DNA from: Phycisphaerae bacterium
Lineage (GTDB): Bacteria > Planctomycetota > Phycisphaerae > UBA1845 > PWPN01
Assembly (NCBI GenBank): GCA_035384605.1
Contig: DAOOIV010000005.1
Span: forward strand, 1 to 64,000
Reading direction: 5' to 3'
DNA: 64,000 nucleotides
The notes under the pieces are model-generated. The model saw only the letters and a list, made by a program, of their open reading frames with translations. It was not told where the DNA came from and did not search any database. Positions 15,916 to 24,788 of this stretch are shown here, in pieces. Position 1 is the stretch's first letter. Every line of letters begins with the position of its first letter. Both the position numbers and the translations under genes were made by a program.

Positions 15916-18900
15916 TCATGTGCCCGGCTCGGTCATCGTTGTCGGCCGACTTGCCGGCGCGCTGGAAGTATCGGTCGGGGCCGTCGCGGTGGTCGGCGGG
16001 AAGATGGCGGTGGGGCCACTGGCCAGCAATCGCTGGAGCATTGCGTTACCCGGATGGCTTTTCGACAGTTCTTCCACGAGGGCCATGACGAGGTTTTCAT
16101 CGCGAGTGACGCCGGCAAGCAATCGCAGGTACTGCAAGCCGGAGGAGTCGTCTTTCTGCTCGAACGAAAGGCGAATCACCGCCTTGACGTGTTCCACAAC
16201 AGCGACATCATCTTGTCGCTCGGCCGCACGCCGGGCCGCCAGATCATGGGTTGTTCGGTTGCCCGGATCTAACGCCAAAGCCCGCTGCAGCCACTTGTCG
16301 TACGAGGCGGCGCGAGCCTCGATCGGGAACGACGCGAACGACTGGCACAGGTCGACGTAGCCGTCGCTGAGCCGTTGATCGATCTCATCCGACGCGGCTT
16401 CGGGATACAGCTTGCCGAGGAGTTCGCGTGCTTCCTTCTCGCTATCGGCCGCAAGCATGTACATGGCCCGGGTCTGCATCACCGGCCGAAGCTGAAGCTC
16501 GCGCTCCCGGACGATCGGCCATTCCTTGATTGCCTGATCGCACGCCGCCACGGCTTCGGCCGGCCTTTGGGCAAGCATCAGATATCGCGACTGATCGAGC
16601 CTCGCGTTCGAAACCGCCCCTGGGAAGCGTCCCCCCAGTTGCCTCGACAGCTCCGCCGCCTGGCCTGACAGCTCCGCCGCCTCGAGAAAACGCCCGGACA
16701 GCTTGCTGACCCGGGCCGACAGTCGCAACGATTCAGGGGCGTAAGGATCCGGCCAGTCATCGGCACTATTCGCGGCCATCGCCTGCCGGGCGTCCGCGAG
16801 CATCTTCTCCATCGCCTCGGAGAAGCCCTTCTCGTTGATCATGGCCCCGATGAGCGGTTCCATATCCGCCAGCCAGTCAATACCGAAACGGTCAGTCTGA
16901 CGCACCGGCACGGGTCCGCGTCTCAGCGGCCGTCGCAACAGGTTCAGCCGATAGGCCACGGACTCGTCGCCGCACAGCTCAAAAAGCCTCATGGCGACCG
17001 CCATGTCCTGCGGGTCGCGACTGAGTTCAACCGACAACAACGTGCGAACGGCTGCGGTGTAGTCCCGGACGTCCGCCCTCAGACCGGCCTGTCGTTCGAT
17101 CATCTCGACCTGCTGGCGGTACACTTGAAGATGCGCCAGGATCCAAGCGATTCGAGGGTACCCGGGAATCACAACCAGAAGCGTGTTGCCCGTCGCCTCG
17201 CAAATCGACGCGAAACGATTGAACGCTTCCACGTCTTCGCGGATCATGTCGACCAGACCCGCCGGAGGCTCGGCATCTTGCGGGAGGCGCGCCGCTCCGC
17301 GCATGCATCGATCGACGCTGCCGGCGGCGGCGATCAGCGAGACATGAGTGGTGCCGTCGTACGCCTCGACGTAGTCTTCGACGGCCAGCCGGCCGGATGA
17401 TGCGATCCGGGCCGCGTTCATCGAGGCATCCCACTCCTGCTCTTCGGCGCGGGTCAGGATCTGATATGCAGCGAGCGCTCCTTCCCAATTACGCCATACG
17501 GTCCATGCGATCCCGAGGGAGGCGGCGATCCCGGCGATGAGGCCCGCAACCCGAAGAGGCGTGGGCTGGGAGCTGATGATCGGCTCTCTCGCGGCGGGCA
17601 GTCTCAGCGAGAGCGCCCACGTCAGACCCGCCGTCGTGTAGAAGACGGCCGGCAGGCCCGGCTTGCGCAGAGCGACATCGCCGAGTTCTTCGATTACGAC
17701 GGCCGTGAACGCCGCCAGCGCTCCGGCCAGCAGCCACTGGTCCAGCGGCGTCTTGACGCGGGACCAGGCTCGAATGGCGCCCCACATCGTGAGAACCAGA
17801 AAAGCCGCGCACAAGACCGACCCCACCAGTCCCGTCTCGGCCGCGATCTGAAGGTACTCGTTGTGAGCGTTCTCGATGACTGGGGCCATAAATGCCGCGG
17901 AATCCTTCTCCATATCCGGCGCCTGCATTGCCTGGGCGAGCAACATGTAGCTGCCCTGTCCGTGGCCGACGATGGGAGCCGTCGAAAAAAGCTGAATCGC
18001 GTATTTGCCAGCATAGAGACGAAAACGAATGGTCGCGTCGCGGCCCGTCGTCCCGGAGGTGACCGCCGACCAGTTCAGGGCGAAAAACAGCGCCGCAGCG
18101 CCCACGGCGCCGACCGGCAGCAACCATCGCCCGAGCCTTCCCAGGCCGAGCCACACCGCCACCGCCGCACCGGCGACCAAAGCCCATTGTGCCGTCCGCG
18201 ACTCGGTCAACCGAAGCGCCCACATCATGACCGCAACGCCGACGACGGCACCGATCGCCACCCACCAGCCGCCCATGTCGCGGATGACTTCCGCGAACAT
18301 CCGAGCGGGCGCCGTTTTCCGCTCGCGCGAACGATCCATGGTCTCGGCCAGCACCCCGAAAACAATCGCGCCTGCGAGGCACAGTCCGACAATCAGGCAG
18401 GCGGCCATGAACAGCGGGTTACCGATGGGAAACTCCAGCCGCATAAAGGGGCTTCGTTCGTGTCGGTACCAGATTCCCAGCGCCGCTGTCGCCGTCAGGA
18501 TGGCCGTCATGGCGACCGCCACTCCGCGCGCTCCCGCCCGGGTCAACGTGCGCCCCAGAATCAGCGCCCAAATGGTCCAGATGGCCTGCCGACTGCCCTC
18601 CCCGAGGCTGGCCTCCGGCCACGGAGACCATTGCGAGCTGATCACCATCCACAGGGTCAGCAGCACCAAGGCAATCTGGGCCAATGCGACTGTGGAGCAA
18701 CAGCGCCTGCCGGCCGGGGCCGGCGTCGGTTCCTCGACCGTTATCGGCCGGGTGACGTCGCTGCGCGTAAACCACATCAGCGTCACGGCCAGAACGGCGG
18801 CCGCCACCCCAAGCCCGTGGGCCAACCACTTGACCTCTGAACCGCTGGAGGTCGGGAAGGCATAGTTGAAGTTGAGCAGATCGACGATGTTCCGCAGGAC

Positions 18901-19068
18901 CGAGCCGGGGGCCCACTCCTGATATCCCGTCTTGCTTCCGTGGGTGGCGCTGATCAACAGACAAACCGACGCCAGGCTGACGGCAACGATTGCGATCATG
19001 ATCCGATCGAACGTAGTGGTTCCGGGACGACCGTTGCCGCCCGAAGCGGCCGTCGGTTCTGGCATCAT
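15916..19068 (-). CDS. O-antigen ligase-like membrane protein with TPR tail
   Basis: A 1050-residue protein. The first ~510 residues hold about a dozen hydrophobic segments with a Wzy_C/O-antigen-ligase signature in the large loop (GHGQGSYMLL and ENAHNEYLQIAAETGLVG). The last ~500 residues are helical, with alternating A/L/Y pattern of TPR-like repeats, and should face the periplasm; the extreme C-terminus is T/P/A-rich. It may ligate or polymerise surface polysaccharide, as in other planctomycetes with this architecture. Its start overlaps the stop of the cobalamin adenosyltransferase gene by 4 bp, so the two are probably co-transcribed although functionally unrelated. Confidence 0.85.
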   Translation of the reverse strand: MMPEPTAASGGNGRPGTTTFDRIMIAIVAVSLASVCLLISATHGSKTGYQEWAPGSVLRNIVDLLNFNYAFPTSSGSEVKWLAHGLGVAAAVLAVTLMWFTRSDVTRPITVEEPTPAPAGRRCCSTVALAQIALVLLTLWMVISSQWSPWPEASLGEGSRQAIWTIWALILGRTLTRAGARGVAVAMTAILTATAALGIWYRHERSPFMRLEFPIGNPLFMAACLIVGLCLAGAIVFGVLAETMDRSRERKTAPARMFAEVIRDMGGWWVAIGAVVGVAVMMWALRLTESRTAQWALVAGAAVAVWLGLGRLGRWLLPVGAVGAAALFFALNWSAVTSGTTGRDATIRFRLYAGKYAIQLFSTAPIVGHGQGSYMLLAQAMQAPDMEKDSAAFMAPVIENAHNEYLQIAAETGLVGSVLCAAFLVLTMWGAIRAWSRVKTPLDQWLLAGALAAFTAVVIEELGDVALRKPGLPAVFYTTAGLTWALSLRLPAAREPIISSQPTPLRVAGLIAGIAASLGIAWTVWRNWEGALAAYQILTRAEEQEWDASMNAARIASSGRLAVEDYVEAYDGTTHVSLIAAAGSVDRCMRGAARLPQDAEPPAGLVDMIREDVEAFNRFASICEATGNTLLVVIPGYPRIAWILAHLQVYRQQVEMIERQAGLRADVRDYTAAVRTLLSVELSRDPQDMAVAMRLFELCGDESVAYRLNLLRRPLRRGPVPVRQTDRFGIDWLADMEPLIGAMINEKGFSEAMEKMLADARQAMAANSADDWPDPYAPESLRLSARVSKLSGRFLEAAELSGQAAELSRQLGGRFPGAVSNARLDQSRYLMLAQRPAEAVAACDQAIKEWPIVRERELQLRPVMQTRAMYMLAADSEKEARELLGKLYPEAASDEIDQRLSDGYVDLCQSFASFPIEARAASYDKWLQRALALDPGNRTTHDLAARRAAERQDDVAVVEHVKAVIRLSFEQKDDSSGLQYLRLLAGVTRDENLVMALVEELSKSHPGNAMLQRLLASGPTAIFPPTTATAPTDTSSAPASRPTTMTEPGT

Positions 19069-19613
19069 ACGTTGGGCCTCCAGGGGATCTCGGAACGTCC
19101 GGCTTGCCGGTTGGCCAGCCGCGTCCAGGCGTACAACAGGTCGCTGAGACGGTTGAGATAAGCCAGCAGTTCAGCTCGAACCGGCGAAACTCGGTGGAGG
19201 GTCACGATGCTGCGCTCGGCCCGCCGGCAACAGACCCGGGCCATGTGCAGCCGGCAGGCCGCCTCGGTTCCACCCGGTAAGACGAAACAACCGACGGAGC
19301 CGGCGGCCGCCTCAGCCTCGTTGATCCATGATTCCAGCCTCCGGCAGTGGTCCTGGGTGATCGCCAGATGCTTCCACTTGTCACCGGCCGTCGGAGGAGT
19401 GGCCAGCTCTGAGCAGACATGAAAGAGCTGGCTCTGTATGTCGACGATGGATTGGGCAATCGCGCCCTCGCATGCGGCCCGACACCACCCGAGAACCGAA
19501 TTCAGCTCGTCCACATTGCCGTAGGCGCATACGCGAGGATCATCTTTGGCCACCCGACTGCCGTCAACCAGCGAAGTCTCGCCCATATCGCCCGTTCTCG
19601 TGTGGAGGCTCAT
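19065..19613 (-). CDS. pduO: PduO-type cob(I)alamin adenosyltransferase
   Basis: A 182-residue enzyme that transfers the adenosyl group of ATP to cob(I)alamin, making coenzyme B12. Family motifs are all present: the N-terminal TRTGDMGETSL ATP loop, RVCAYGNVDELNS, FVLPGGTEAACRLHMARV with CRRAER, and YLNRLSDLLYAWTR near the C-terminus. The start is at ATG 19613 (MSLHTRTGD), which fits the family; an in-frame ATG 69 bp upstream would add an odd, non-conserved stretch. The stop overlaps the next start. MetH and a UroD-type methyltransferase elsewhere in the window also depend on corrinoids. Confidence 0.93.
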   Translation of the reverse strand: MSLHTRTGDMGETSLVDGSRVAKDDPRVCAYGNVDELNSVLGWCRAACEGAIAQSIVDIQSQLFHVCSELATPPTAGDKWKHLAITQDHCRRLESWINEAEAAAGSVGCFVLPGGTEAACRLHMARVCCRRAERSIVTLHRVSPVRAELLAYLNRLSDLLYAWTRLANRQAGRSEIPWRPNV

Positions 19614-19761
19614 GTTGATCGCCCCTTGGCAGCAACCGTTTGCGATGGGCATTATAGCCCGCGGCGGGAATTGCGACATCACCGTGGAAGCGGCGTCGCG
19701 GTTCTCAGAGCGTGTGTGAGAAGCAACGGGGCCGGCCGGGCAGTATCACTCAGCCAGGAGC

Positions 19762-19804
19762 GGCAGGTCTCCGCCGCCGTCGGCGGCTCCGACCATGCCC
19801 TACC
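19762..19804. repeat. 43-bp palindromic repeat, intergenic copy
   Basis: The motif ggcaggtctccgccg...cggcggctccgacc...tgccctacc matches 27532-27574 at 37 of 43 positions. The centre is self-complementary (CCGCCG/CGGCGG). The other copy lies inside the priA coding sequence. Confidence 0.75.
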
Positions 19805-19910
19805 CTTGTCACGCGCGCTCTGGGTCGCCGATGTCGATGAGATCAGGCCGACTGCCTGACAACTTGTCCCCCGATGGGCGACGAAACCGCCCCGGCTTTC
19901 AGTCGCGCCA

Positions 19911-19933
19911 CCTGACGTTTCTTCATCGTCAGG
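19911..19933. repeat. Hairpin
   Basis: Perfect 7-bp arms CCTGACG and CGTCAGG with a 9-nt loop, no T-run. Confidence 0.55.
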
Positions 19934-20033
19934 CGGAGACCACCGGCGGCTTGCCTGCCACAGCGCAGCCTTTTGGCGAAGACGGGGCAAACCGATGCGT
20001 GTAACTCAAGTGCCGAAAACGGCACCGGCGCAA

Positions 20034-20057
20034 ACAAAAACCGGCTTCGGGCCGGTT
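20034..20057 (-). terminator. Rho-independent terminator of the CAP-domain gene
   Basis: On the minus strand a perfect 7-bp stem (AACCGGC / GCCGGTT, 5-nt loop) is followed by TTTTTGTTTG. It begins 25 bp past the stop codon of the CAP-domain lipoprotein gene. Confidence 0.85.
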
Positions 20058-20081
20058 GTCAGGCGTCTGATTCCTGCAAGG

Positions 20082-20666
20082 TCAGTTCGCCGAAATTCGA
20101 GCGATGGCAGGCGGGTTGCCGAACTCCTGGACCCAATACACGCCGTACTCGCCGCCCACCCGCACGGCGATCCCGATTTCCTTCCACTGCGGGGATAGAA
20201 TGTTCTCTCGATGACCTTCGGTCGATTTCATCCAGTCGGCCATTGCCTGCTCGGGTGTGGTCTGCCCTACTGCCAGATTCTCTCCGACGGCCAGAAACAC
20301 ATAACCGGCACTCACTGCACGCTGTCCGGGGCCTTCGCCGGTGGGGCTCAGGTGCGAGAAGAATCCGCACGCGATCATTTCCTTGGCGTAGTCGTCTGCC
20401 ATCTGGCTCAGGACCGGATTCAAGGTCAGGGGCTGCAGGCCGCGGCTGGTCCGCTCGTTGTTTACCAGTTCAAGCATGCGGGCAACCAGGACGTCCGCAT
20501 TGGACGGTGTGTAGCCCCCTTCCGGCAAGGACTCGGTATTGGTCCCCATCCCGGCAACCTGGGTTCCCGTGCCGAAGTCAGAGGCACTGGGGCAGCCTGC
20601 CAGGAATACCGACCCAATCGACAGGGCCAGTTGGATCGTTAGTGTAAGTGAGGACCCGGCTTTCAC
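20082..20666 (-). CDS. CAP/SCP-domain lipoprotein (YkwD-like)
   Basis: A 194-residue lipoprotein. The GTG at 20666, with GGGAG upstream, gives a clean lipoprotein signal ending in the lipobox VFLAGC; an in-frame ATG at 20699 is an alternative. The CAP domain covers residues ~60-190: VNNERTSRGLQPLTLNPVLSQMA, CGFFSHLSPTG, AVGENLAVG, WMKSTEGHRENILSPQWKEIG and YWVQEFG. This is the conserved CAP pattern (His, Glu, Glu, His). Bacterial members are secreted and of mostly unknown activity; a cell-envelope role is likely. A strong terminator follows. Confidence 0.9.
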   Translation of the reverse strand: MKAGSSLTLTIQLALSIGSVFLAGCPSASDFGTGTQVAGMGTNTESLPEGGYTPSNADVLVARMLELVNNERTSRGLQPLTLNPVLSQMADDYAKEMIACGFFSHLSPTGEGPGQRAVSAGYVFLAVGENLAVGQTTPEQAMADWMKSTEGHRENILSPQWKEIGIAVRVGGEYGVYWVQEFGNPPAIARISAN

Positions 20667-21100
20667 TCGGTTTGCTCCCGTCGGTCTGGCGATGTCCACA
20701 GGCGGCTTATGGCAATCTTCGCTTCAACCCCTCCGCCCGCACCCCTTTGGCTACCCGGTGGCGGGACATCACGCCCTTGCTTAATGATATTGGTTCATCG
20801 GCCAAGCATCAAACAAAATCTAACAGGTTCACCCTCAGACGGTTTGCCATCAGGTCGTTTTTGGGCTCCAGGGGCGAGGTCTGCCCCTCGGAATCACACA
20901 TAAGGCTCGCCCACAAAACAACTTATCGGACGAGTGCTTTAACACCCTTGTCACCCGTTAGACACCCGAAAACAAGAAAGGTTTGCAGCGGTTTTTTTCG
21001 GCTGAGGCTGACAAGCCCCTGTCGGCCAATTGATCTGCTGCTCCTCGCGTCGCAGACCCCCGACGGAGACGGTCCTCGGCGGTACCGTTCGCCGTCCCGG
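20667..21100. other. Intergenic gap
   Basis: About 430 bp lies between the CAP-domain gene and the third zinc-ribbon gene. It is less GC-rich than its surroundings (stretches such as cttgcttaatgatattgg). I see no gene, hairpin with T-run or clear promoter. Confidence 0.55.
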
Positions 21101-22279
21101 TCAGTTCAATTGGAGGATGACATTGACAAACGATTCCAGCCAGTCCGACCGGATCTCCCACCTCACGCCGACCAGCCAAGGCAACCAGAAAATCATGACC
21201 GCCAGCAGCACCATCATCTGCGACGCCAGCACCGTCAGAAACGGGCGGTCAAACCGCAGATAACGGACATACGCGTAATAGAGGCGGCGGGCGCAGAACA
21301 CGACCGACAGGAAAGGCAGGCACAGCAGGAAAGGTTCATGCCAGCCTGTGTTGCTGCCGGAGATGACCTGCCCGATCAGAAGCAACAGAGCCAGAAGCAT
21401 CGTCAAGGCGGGCGGGATCATGTCGAAGCTGTAGAGCACACATCGCCGCACGTGCACCTTGTTGACTTTCGCCCGGCGCATCGACCAGCGGAAAACCTTC
21501 AGAGAAACCAGGGTCAGCAAGGGCCAGACAAACGGTAGCATCGCAGCCATCCAGAGCAGCTTCTCCGCACGATTGCACTCCCATGTGAGTGATGAGAGGA
21601 ACTCCCAGATCACCGAAGGCAGCCGGGTCGCGCCGGGGACGAAGACGGCAGGCGGCCTGCCCCAGCCCCACAAGCCACTGAACAAAGAGAACGGCGAGGC
21701 TTGTCGTCCTTCGATGAGGTTCCAGGCAAGCTCGCAGACGTTTGTCGGGAACAGTATGAGTATTGCCACCCCTGCGAAGCACAAAAGCGTTGCCAGCCAA
21801 TACCCCAGAAGTCGTCCAGGTTGCGAGGGCATCACCGGATGCAGCGAGGTCCAGAATCGCTTCGGCCGCATCGCCCCTCGCACCGTCTTGAGGAAGGACC
21901 AGAAGTTGCGACGAGGATGGTGTTCGAAGAGGTACGGGTGTTCGCGGCGGTTTGGATCCAGTACCTCTTTCCATGCGAAGCGATAGCCGCACTCCGGGCA
22001 TCGCGGCACGTTCAACCCGCGAAGGTTGTACTCGCACAGCGGGCAATGGACGTCCCAGTCAATCGTTGACCAGTCGGGCGGAGGGGAGCAGGCGTCGGCG
22101 GGTACCGGTCGGGCGGCGGCCGTCTCGTCGTGGCACGATGTGCTGGTTAAGCCATGAAATGCTGGGGGTTCTTCCACGGCGATCAATCCGGAATACGGCC
22201 GAGCCTGTTGCTCAGGCGACACGTGTGGGTTGTAACCGAGCCTGGACGGGGCGGCAAGCCCGGCGAGCCCGTGGCCCAC
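21101..22279 (-). CDS. Zinc-ribbon membrane protein, paralog 3
   Basis: A 392-residue protein related in plan to the two zinc-ribbon genes near 4 kb: CPLCEYNLRGLNVPRCPECGYRF near residue 85, then a longer membrane region with five or six hydrophobic segments and basic loops (MRRAKVNKVHVRRC). The start is uncertain; the longest frame begins with GTG and has a long low-complexity N-terminus. Function unknown. The shared ribbon (C-x2-C-x-YNLRGL ... CPECG) shows that this is a small gene family with at least three members in 20 kb. Confidence 0.72.
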   Translation of the reverse strand: MGHGLAGLAAPSRLGYNPHVSPEQQARPYSGLIAVEEPPAFHGLTSTSCHDETAAARPVPADACSPPPDWSTIDWDVHCPLCEYNLRGLNVPRCPECGYRFAWKEVLDPNRREHPYLFEHHPRRNFWSFLKTVRGAMRPKRFWTSLHPVMPSQPGRLLGYWLATLLCFAGVAILILFPTNVCELAWNLIEGRQASPFSLFSGLWGWGRPPAVFVPGATRLPSVIWEFLSSLTWECNRAEKLLWMAAMLPFVWPLLTLVSLKVFRWSMRRAKVNKVHVRRCVLYSFDMIPPALTMLLALLLLIGQVISGSNTGWHEPFLLCLPFLSVVFCARRLYYAYVRYLRFDRPFLTVLASQMMVLLAVMIFWLPWLVGVRWEIRSDWLESFVNVILQLN

Positions 22280-22359
22280 CGGCGCGGCCGGAACTCCGTT
22301 GAAGTGGACGATTCATCAAGTGCGAGGTAGAAATAGTTATATGCTTCAAGGAGGTCTGT

Positions 22360-22605
22360 ATGACCATCGAGCAGCTTCGAGCAGTCCAGCAGGCGACCCC
22401 TTTTCGCCCCTACGTCCTCCAGCCGGCTGATGGCGACCGGATTGTCGTGCGGCATCCGGAACTGGTGTTGATCACGCCGGGAGGCAGAACCATAGCCGTC
22501 GCAACCGCCGCTGATGCCGTCAAGATTATCGATTTGTCGCTGGTTACTGCCATTGATATCCCCAAGAACCATCGCCGAACTCGGGCACTCAGACAAACCC
22601 GATGA
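22360..22605 (+). CDS. Small hypothetical protein
   Basis: An 81-residue protein with a strong AAGGAGG site 7 nt before its ATG. The sequence (EQLRAVQQATPFRPYVLQPADG, then HPELVLITPGG and IDLSLVTAID) is soluble and beta-rich, and resembles short conserved proteins seen widely in planctomycetes, of unknown function. It is a stand-alone gene. The strong ribosome-binding site makes it likely to be real. Confidence 0.75.
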   Translation: MTIEQLRAVQQATPFRPYVLQPADGDRIVVRHPELVLITPGGRTIAVATAADAVKIIDLSLVTAIDIPKNHRRTRALRQTR

Positions 22606-23005
22606 CCAGCACATCGGCCGGCACGCCGTTTGCGTCCGCCTGCGACTGCCTATATAAACCTGGGCGGTGCACACGGCAACGGCAACGCTGGGGGAATGAA
22701 GAATGGTGAATGCAGAATTGGAAATGGGGCTTGTTCCGTCGAGAACGGCGAAACGCACCGGAGGCGGCGTTTCGGTGCAAGCCGAGAGAGTCGAGAAGCA
22801 GGCCGTCTCCAGGGCTCCATCCGGTTGCTCCTGTTCGGATTTTGTGCAACTGAAGGGTAGACTAACGGATTGAACGATGTCAGGTGTCGACCGAAACGGC
22901 CTGCCCCCGCAGAGCCGTTGGTGCGGCACTCTGCATGGATTTCAGATTCAGTGAGTAACGGACTGACGGACCAAAAGACTAAAGGGCTAATAAACCAACC
23001 AACTC
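22606..23005. other. Intergenic gap with a hairpin
   Basis: No gene is supported. A perfect 8-bp hairpin CGAAACGC/GCGTTTCG lies at 22749-22774. An A/G-rich stretch at 22696-22730 (gaatgaagaatggtgaatgc) is simple-sequence-like. Confidence 0.5.
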
Positions 23006-23980
23006 ATGAGTCTCGTCATCATTGGTACCGGCAACTGGGGATCCACGCTGGCGGGCTTGCTCAACCCCGAGCAGCCGCTGCGGATGTGGTGCGAGCGGAA
23101 GCAGTTCATCAAGCCGACCGTCGAGTCGCTCAAGCGCGCTGCCGGGGCCGATCGGCCCGGGGTCGTCGTGGAAGAGATGTTCGCCTCGCCGCTGACCGCC
23201 GATGACATTGTGCTCGTGGTGGTGCCGTCGGCCCAAGTTGGTCCAGTGGCTCAGAAGATCCGCGAGAAGATCAAGCCTCCTTACCCGATCATTGTCAGCG
23301 CCTCTAAGGGCCTCGAGCGAGCCACGTTTCGCACGTGCAGCCAGGTGATCGCGTCCATCCTTCCGGAGGCGACCATCGCCGTGATGTCCGGTCCGAACAT
23401 CGCCAAGGAGATCGCCGCCGGCCGCCCGGCCAAGGCGGTCCTGGGTTGCGACAACGTCCACGTGCTGCTCAAGGTCGCCAAGGCCCTTCGCAGCGACCGG
23501 TTTCATCTGGACATGACCCGCGACACCGTGGATGTTGAGCTGTGCGCGGCCATGAAGGGTGTTTTCGCCATTGGGGCCGGGGTCATCGATGCCCGCAAGT
23601 GGGGCTGCAACTTCATGGGCCTGATGCTGACCTTCGGCCTGCGCGAGATAGCCGAGGTGGGCAGGTTCCTGGGCATCTCCAGCTCTCACGTGTTCGGTAT
23701 CGCCGGCCTGGGTGACCTGGTGGCCACCTGCCTGAGCCCCGACAGCCGCAACTATCGGCTCGGACAACTGCTGGCCGGCGGGACGCCGCTCAAGGAGGCT
23801 CTCTCGCAAGTCGGCATGGTGGTCGAAGGAGCCATGACCGCCTCCGCCGTTTCGGAAATGGCTGCGCTGAGGCTGCGCGTGCCGTTATTCAGCGCGATTT
23901 CGGCAATCGTGGAAGACCCGTGCGAAGCCGCGTTTCAGCGGCTCGAACAGGTCCTGCTGGAATACCCCAGTAACGGATGA
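23006..23980 (+). CDS. Glycerol-3-phosphate dehydrogenase-like (GpsA family)
   Basis: A 324-residue NAD(P)-dependent dehydrogenase of the GpsA family. The Rossmann motif is IIGTGNWGS (Gly7, Gly9, Gly12), then SASKGLE (Lys101), SGPNIAKEIA and catalytic Lys184 in AAMKGVFAI. Asp237, Thr241 and Arg248 (GLGDLVATC..SRNYR) match active-site residues of the family. The usual GxNTKAALITRG stretch reads GCNFMGLMLTFG, so this is a divergent branch. It may make sn-glycerol 3-phosphate, but a related substrate is possible. Its stop overlaps the start of the cytidylyltransferase gene by 4 bp (ATGA), implying a shared pathway. Confidence 0.82.
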   Translation: MSLVIIGTGNWGSTLAGLLNPEQPLRMWCERKQFIKPTVESLKRAAGADRPGVVVEEMFASPLTADDIVLVVVPSAQVGPVAQKIREKIKPPYPIIVSASKGLERATFRTCSQVIASILPEATIAVMSGPNIAKEIAAGRPAKAVLGCDNVHVLLKVAKALRSDRFHLDMTRDTVDVELCAAMKGVFAIGAGVIDARKWGCNFMGLMLTFGLREIAEVGRFLGISSSHVFGIAGLGDLVATCLSPDSRNYRLGQLLAGGTPLKEALSQVGMVVEGAMTASAVSEMAALRLRVPLFSAISAIVEDPCEAAFQRLEQVLLEYPSNG

Positions 23981-24687
23981 AAGCGATTATTCTTGCCGCC
24001 GGTGCAGGTCGTCGCCTGGGTGCAATCGTGCCCAAGTGCCTGCTGGACGTCGGCGGAATGAGCATCATTCATCGGCAGCTTGCCGCGTTCTCGACTGAAG
24101 GCATCAAGGAATACGTGGTCGTGGTTGGTTACCAGCAGGATCGCGTGCGTGAACATCTGGCCGGTCAGCCCGGCCGATTCGTCTTCGTCGTCAACGAGCA
24201 ATACGCGTCGACCAATACCGTCTATTCGCTTTACCTGGCGGCGTCGTACCTGACGGAGACATGCTGGTACGCCAATGCGGACGTGGTGTTCGACCGGAGG
24301 TTGATTCGCCGGCTCGCCGAGGATTCGTCCGCCGCGGCCCTGGCCGTTCAGACACACTCGTGCGGCGAGGAGGAAGTGAAGGTCATCGTCCGCGAGGGTC
24401 TGGTCGTTCGGATCGGCAAGACGATCCCCCCGGCCGAGGCCGCCGGTGAGTTCCTGGGCGTCGCCCGGCTGAGCGGCAACGTCGCCGCCGCACTGAGCAG
24501 GACGCTTACCGAACTGGTCGAGCAGCAGAGCGTGATCGCCGACTACTTCGAGCGCGGGCTTGACCGACTGTGCAGCGAATTCGCGATCAAGGCGATCGAC
24601 GTCACCGATCTGCCGTGCCACGAGATCGACTTTCCGGTCGATCTCGAGAAGGCCCGGCGCGAGATTGCACCGAGGTTGGAGGAATAG
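23977..24687 (+). CDS. LicC-type nucleotidyltransferase
   Basis: A 236-residue sugar/choline-phosphate nucleotidyltransferase of the RmlA-like fold. The N-terminus MKAIILAAGAGRRLG ... VPKCLLDVGG is the NTP-binding signature; NEQYASTNTVYSLYLA matches the N...N-x-x-SL..A element of phosphocholine cytidylyltransferases, YANADVVFD is the metal-binding loop, and HEIDFPVDLEKAR closes the domain. It probably makes a CDP- (or other NDP-) linked headgroup. Overlap with the GpsA-like gene suggests activation of a glycerol-phosphate-type product for a lipid or surface polymer; this is inference. Confidence 0.82.
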   Translation: MKAIILAAGAGRRLGAIVPKCLLDVGGMSIIHRQLAAFSTEGIKEYVVVVGYQQDRVREHLAGQPGRFVFVVNEQYASTNTVYSLYLAASYLTETCWYANADVVFDRRLIRRLAEDSSAAALAVQTHSCGEEEVKVIVREGLVVRIGKTIPPAEAAGEFLGVARLSGNVAAALSRTLTELVEQQSVIADYFERGLDRLCSEFAIKAIDVTDLPCHEIDFPVDLEKARREIAPRLEE

Positions 24688-24788
24688 GGCAGCTATTAGC
24701 CGTCGGCTATTGGCTATTAGCCGTGAATCCGCTCGTTCCGGGCTGGGGAAGACCGAGAGCAAGAAACGACCGCTGGAGTTGTTTTCCG

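Larger units (their letters stand above)
19614..20033. other. Intergenic gap with repeats
   Basis: No gene is supported. The gap contains the palindromic 43-bp repeat (19762-19804), a hairpin (19911-19933) and, at its right edge, the terminator of the CAP-domain gene. A 64-codon minus-strand ORF here has the repeat-derived, basic composition of a chance frame. Confidence 0.6.

Noticed and set aside
19843..20037. 64-codon minus-strand ORF
   Set aside because: It overlaps repeats and the terminator of the CAP-domain gene and has no ribosome-binding site.
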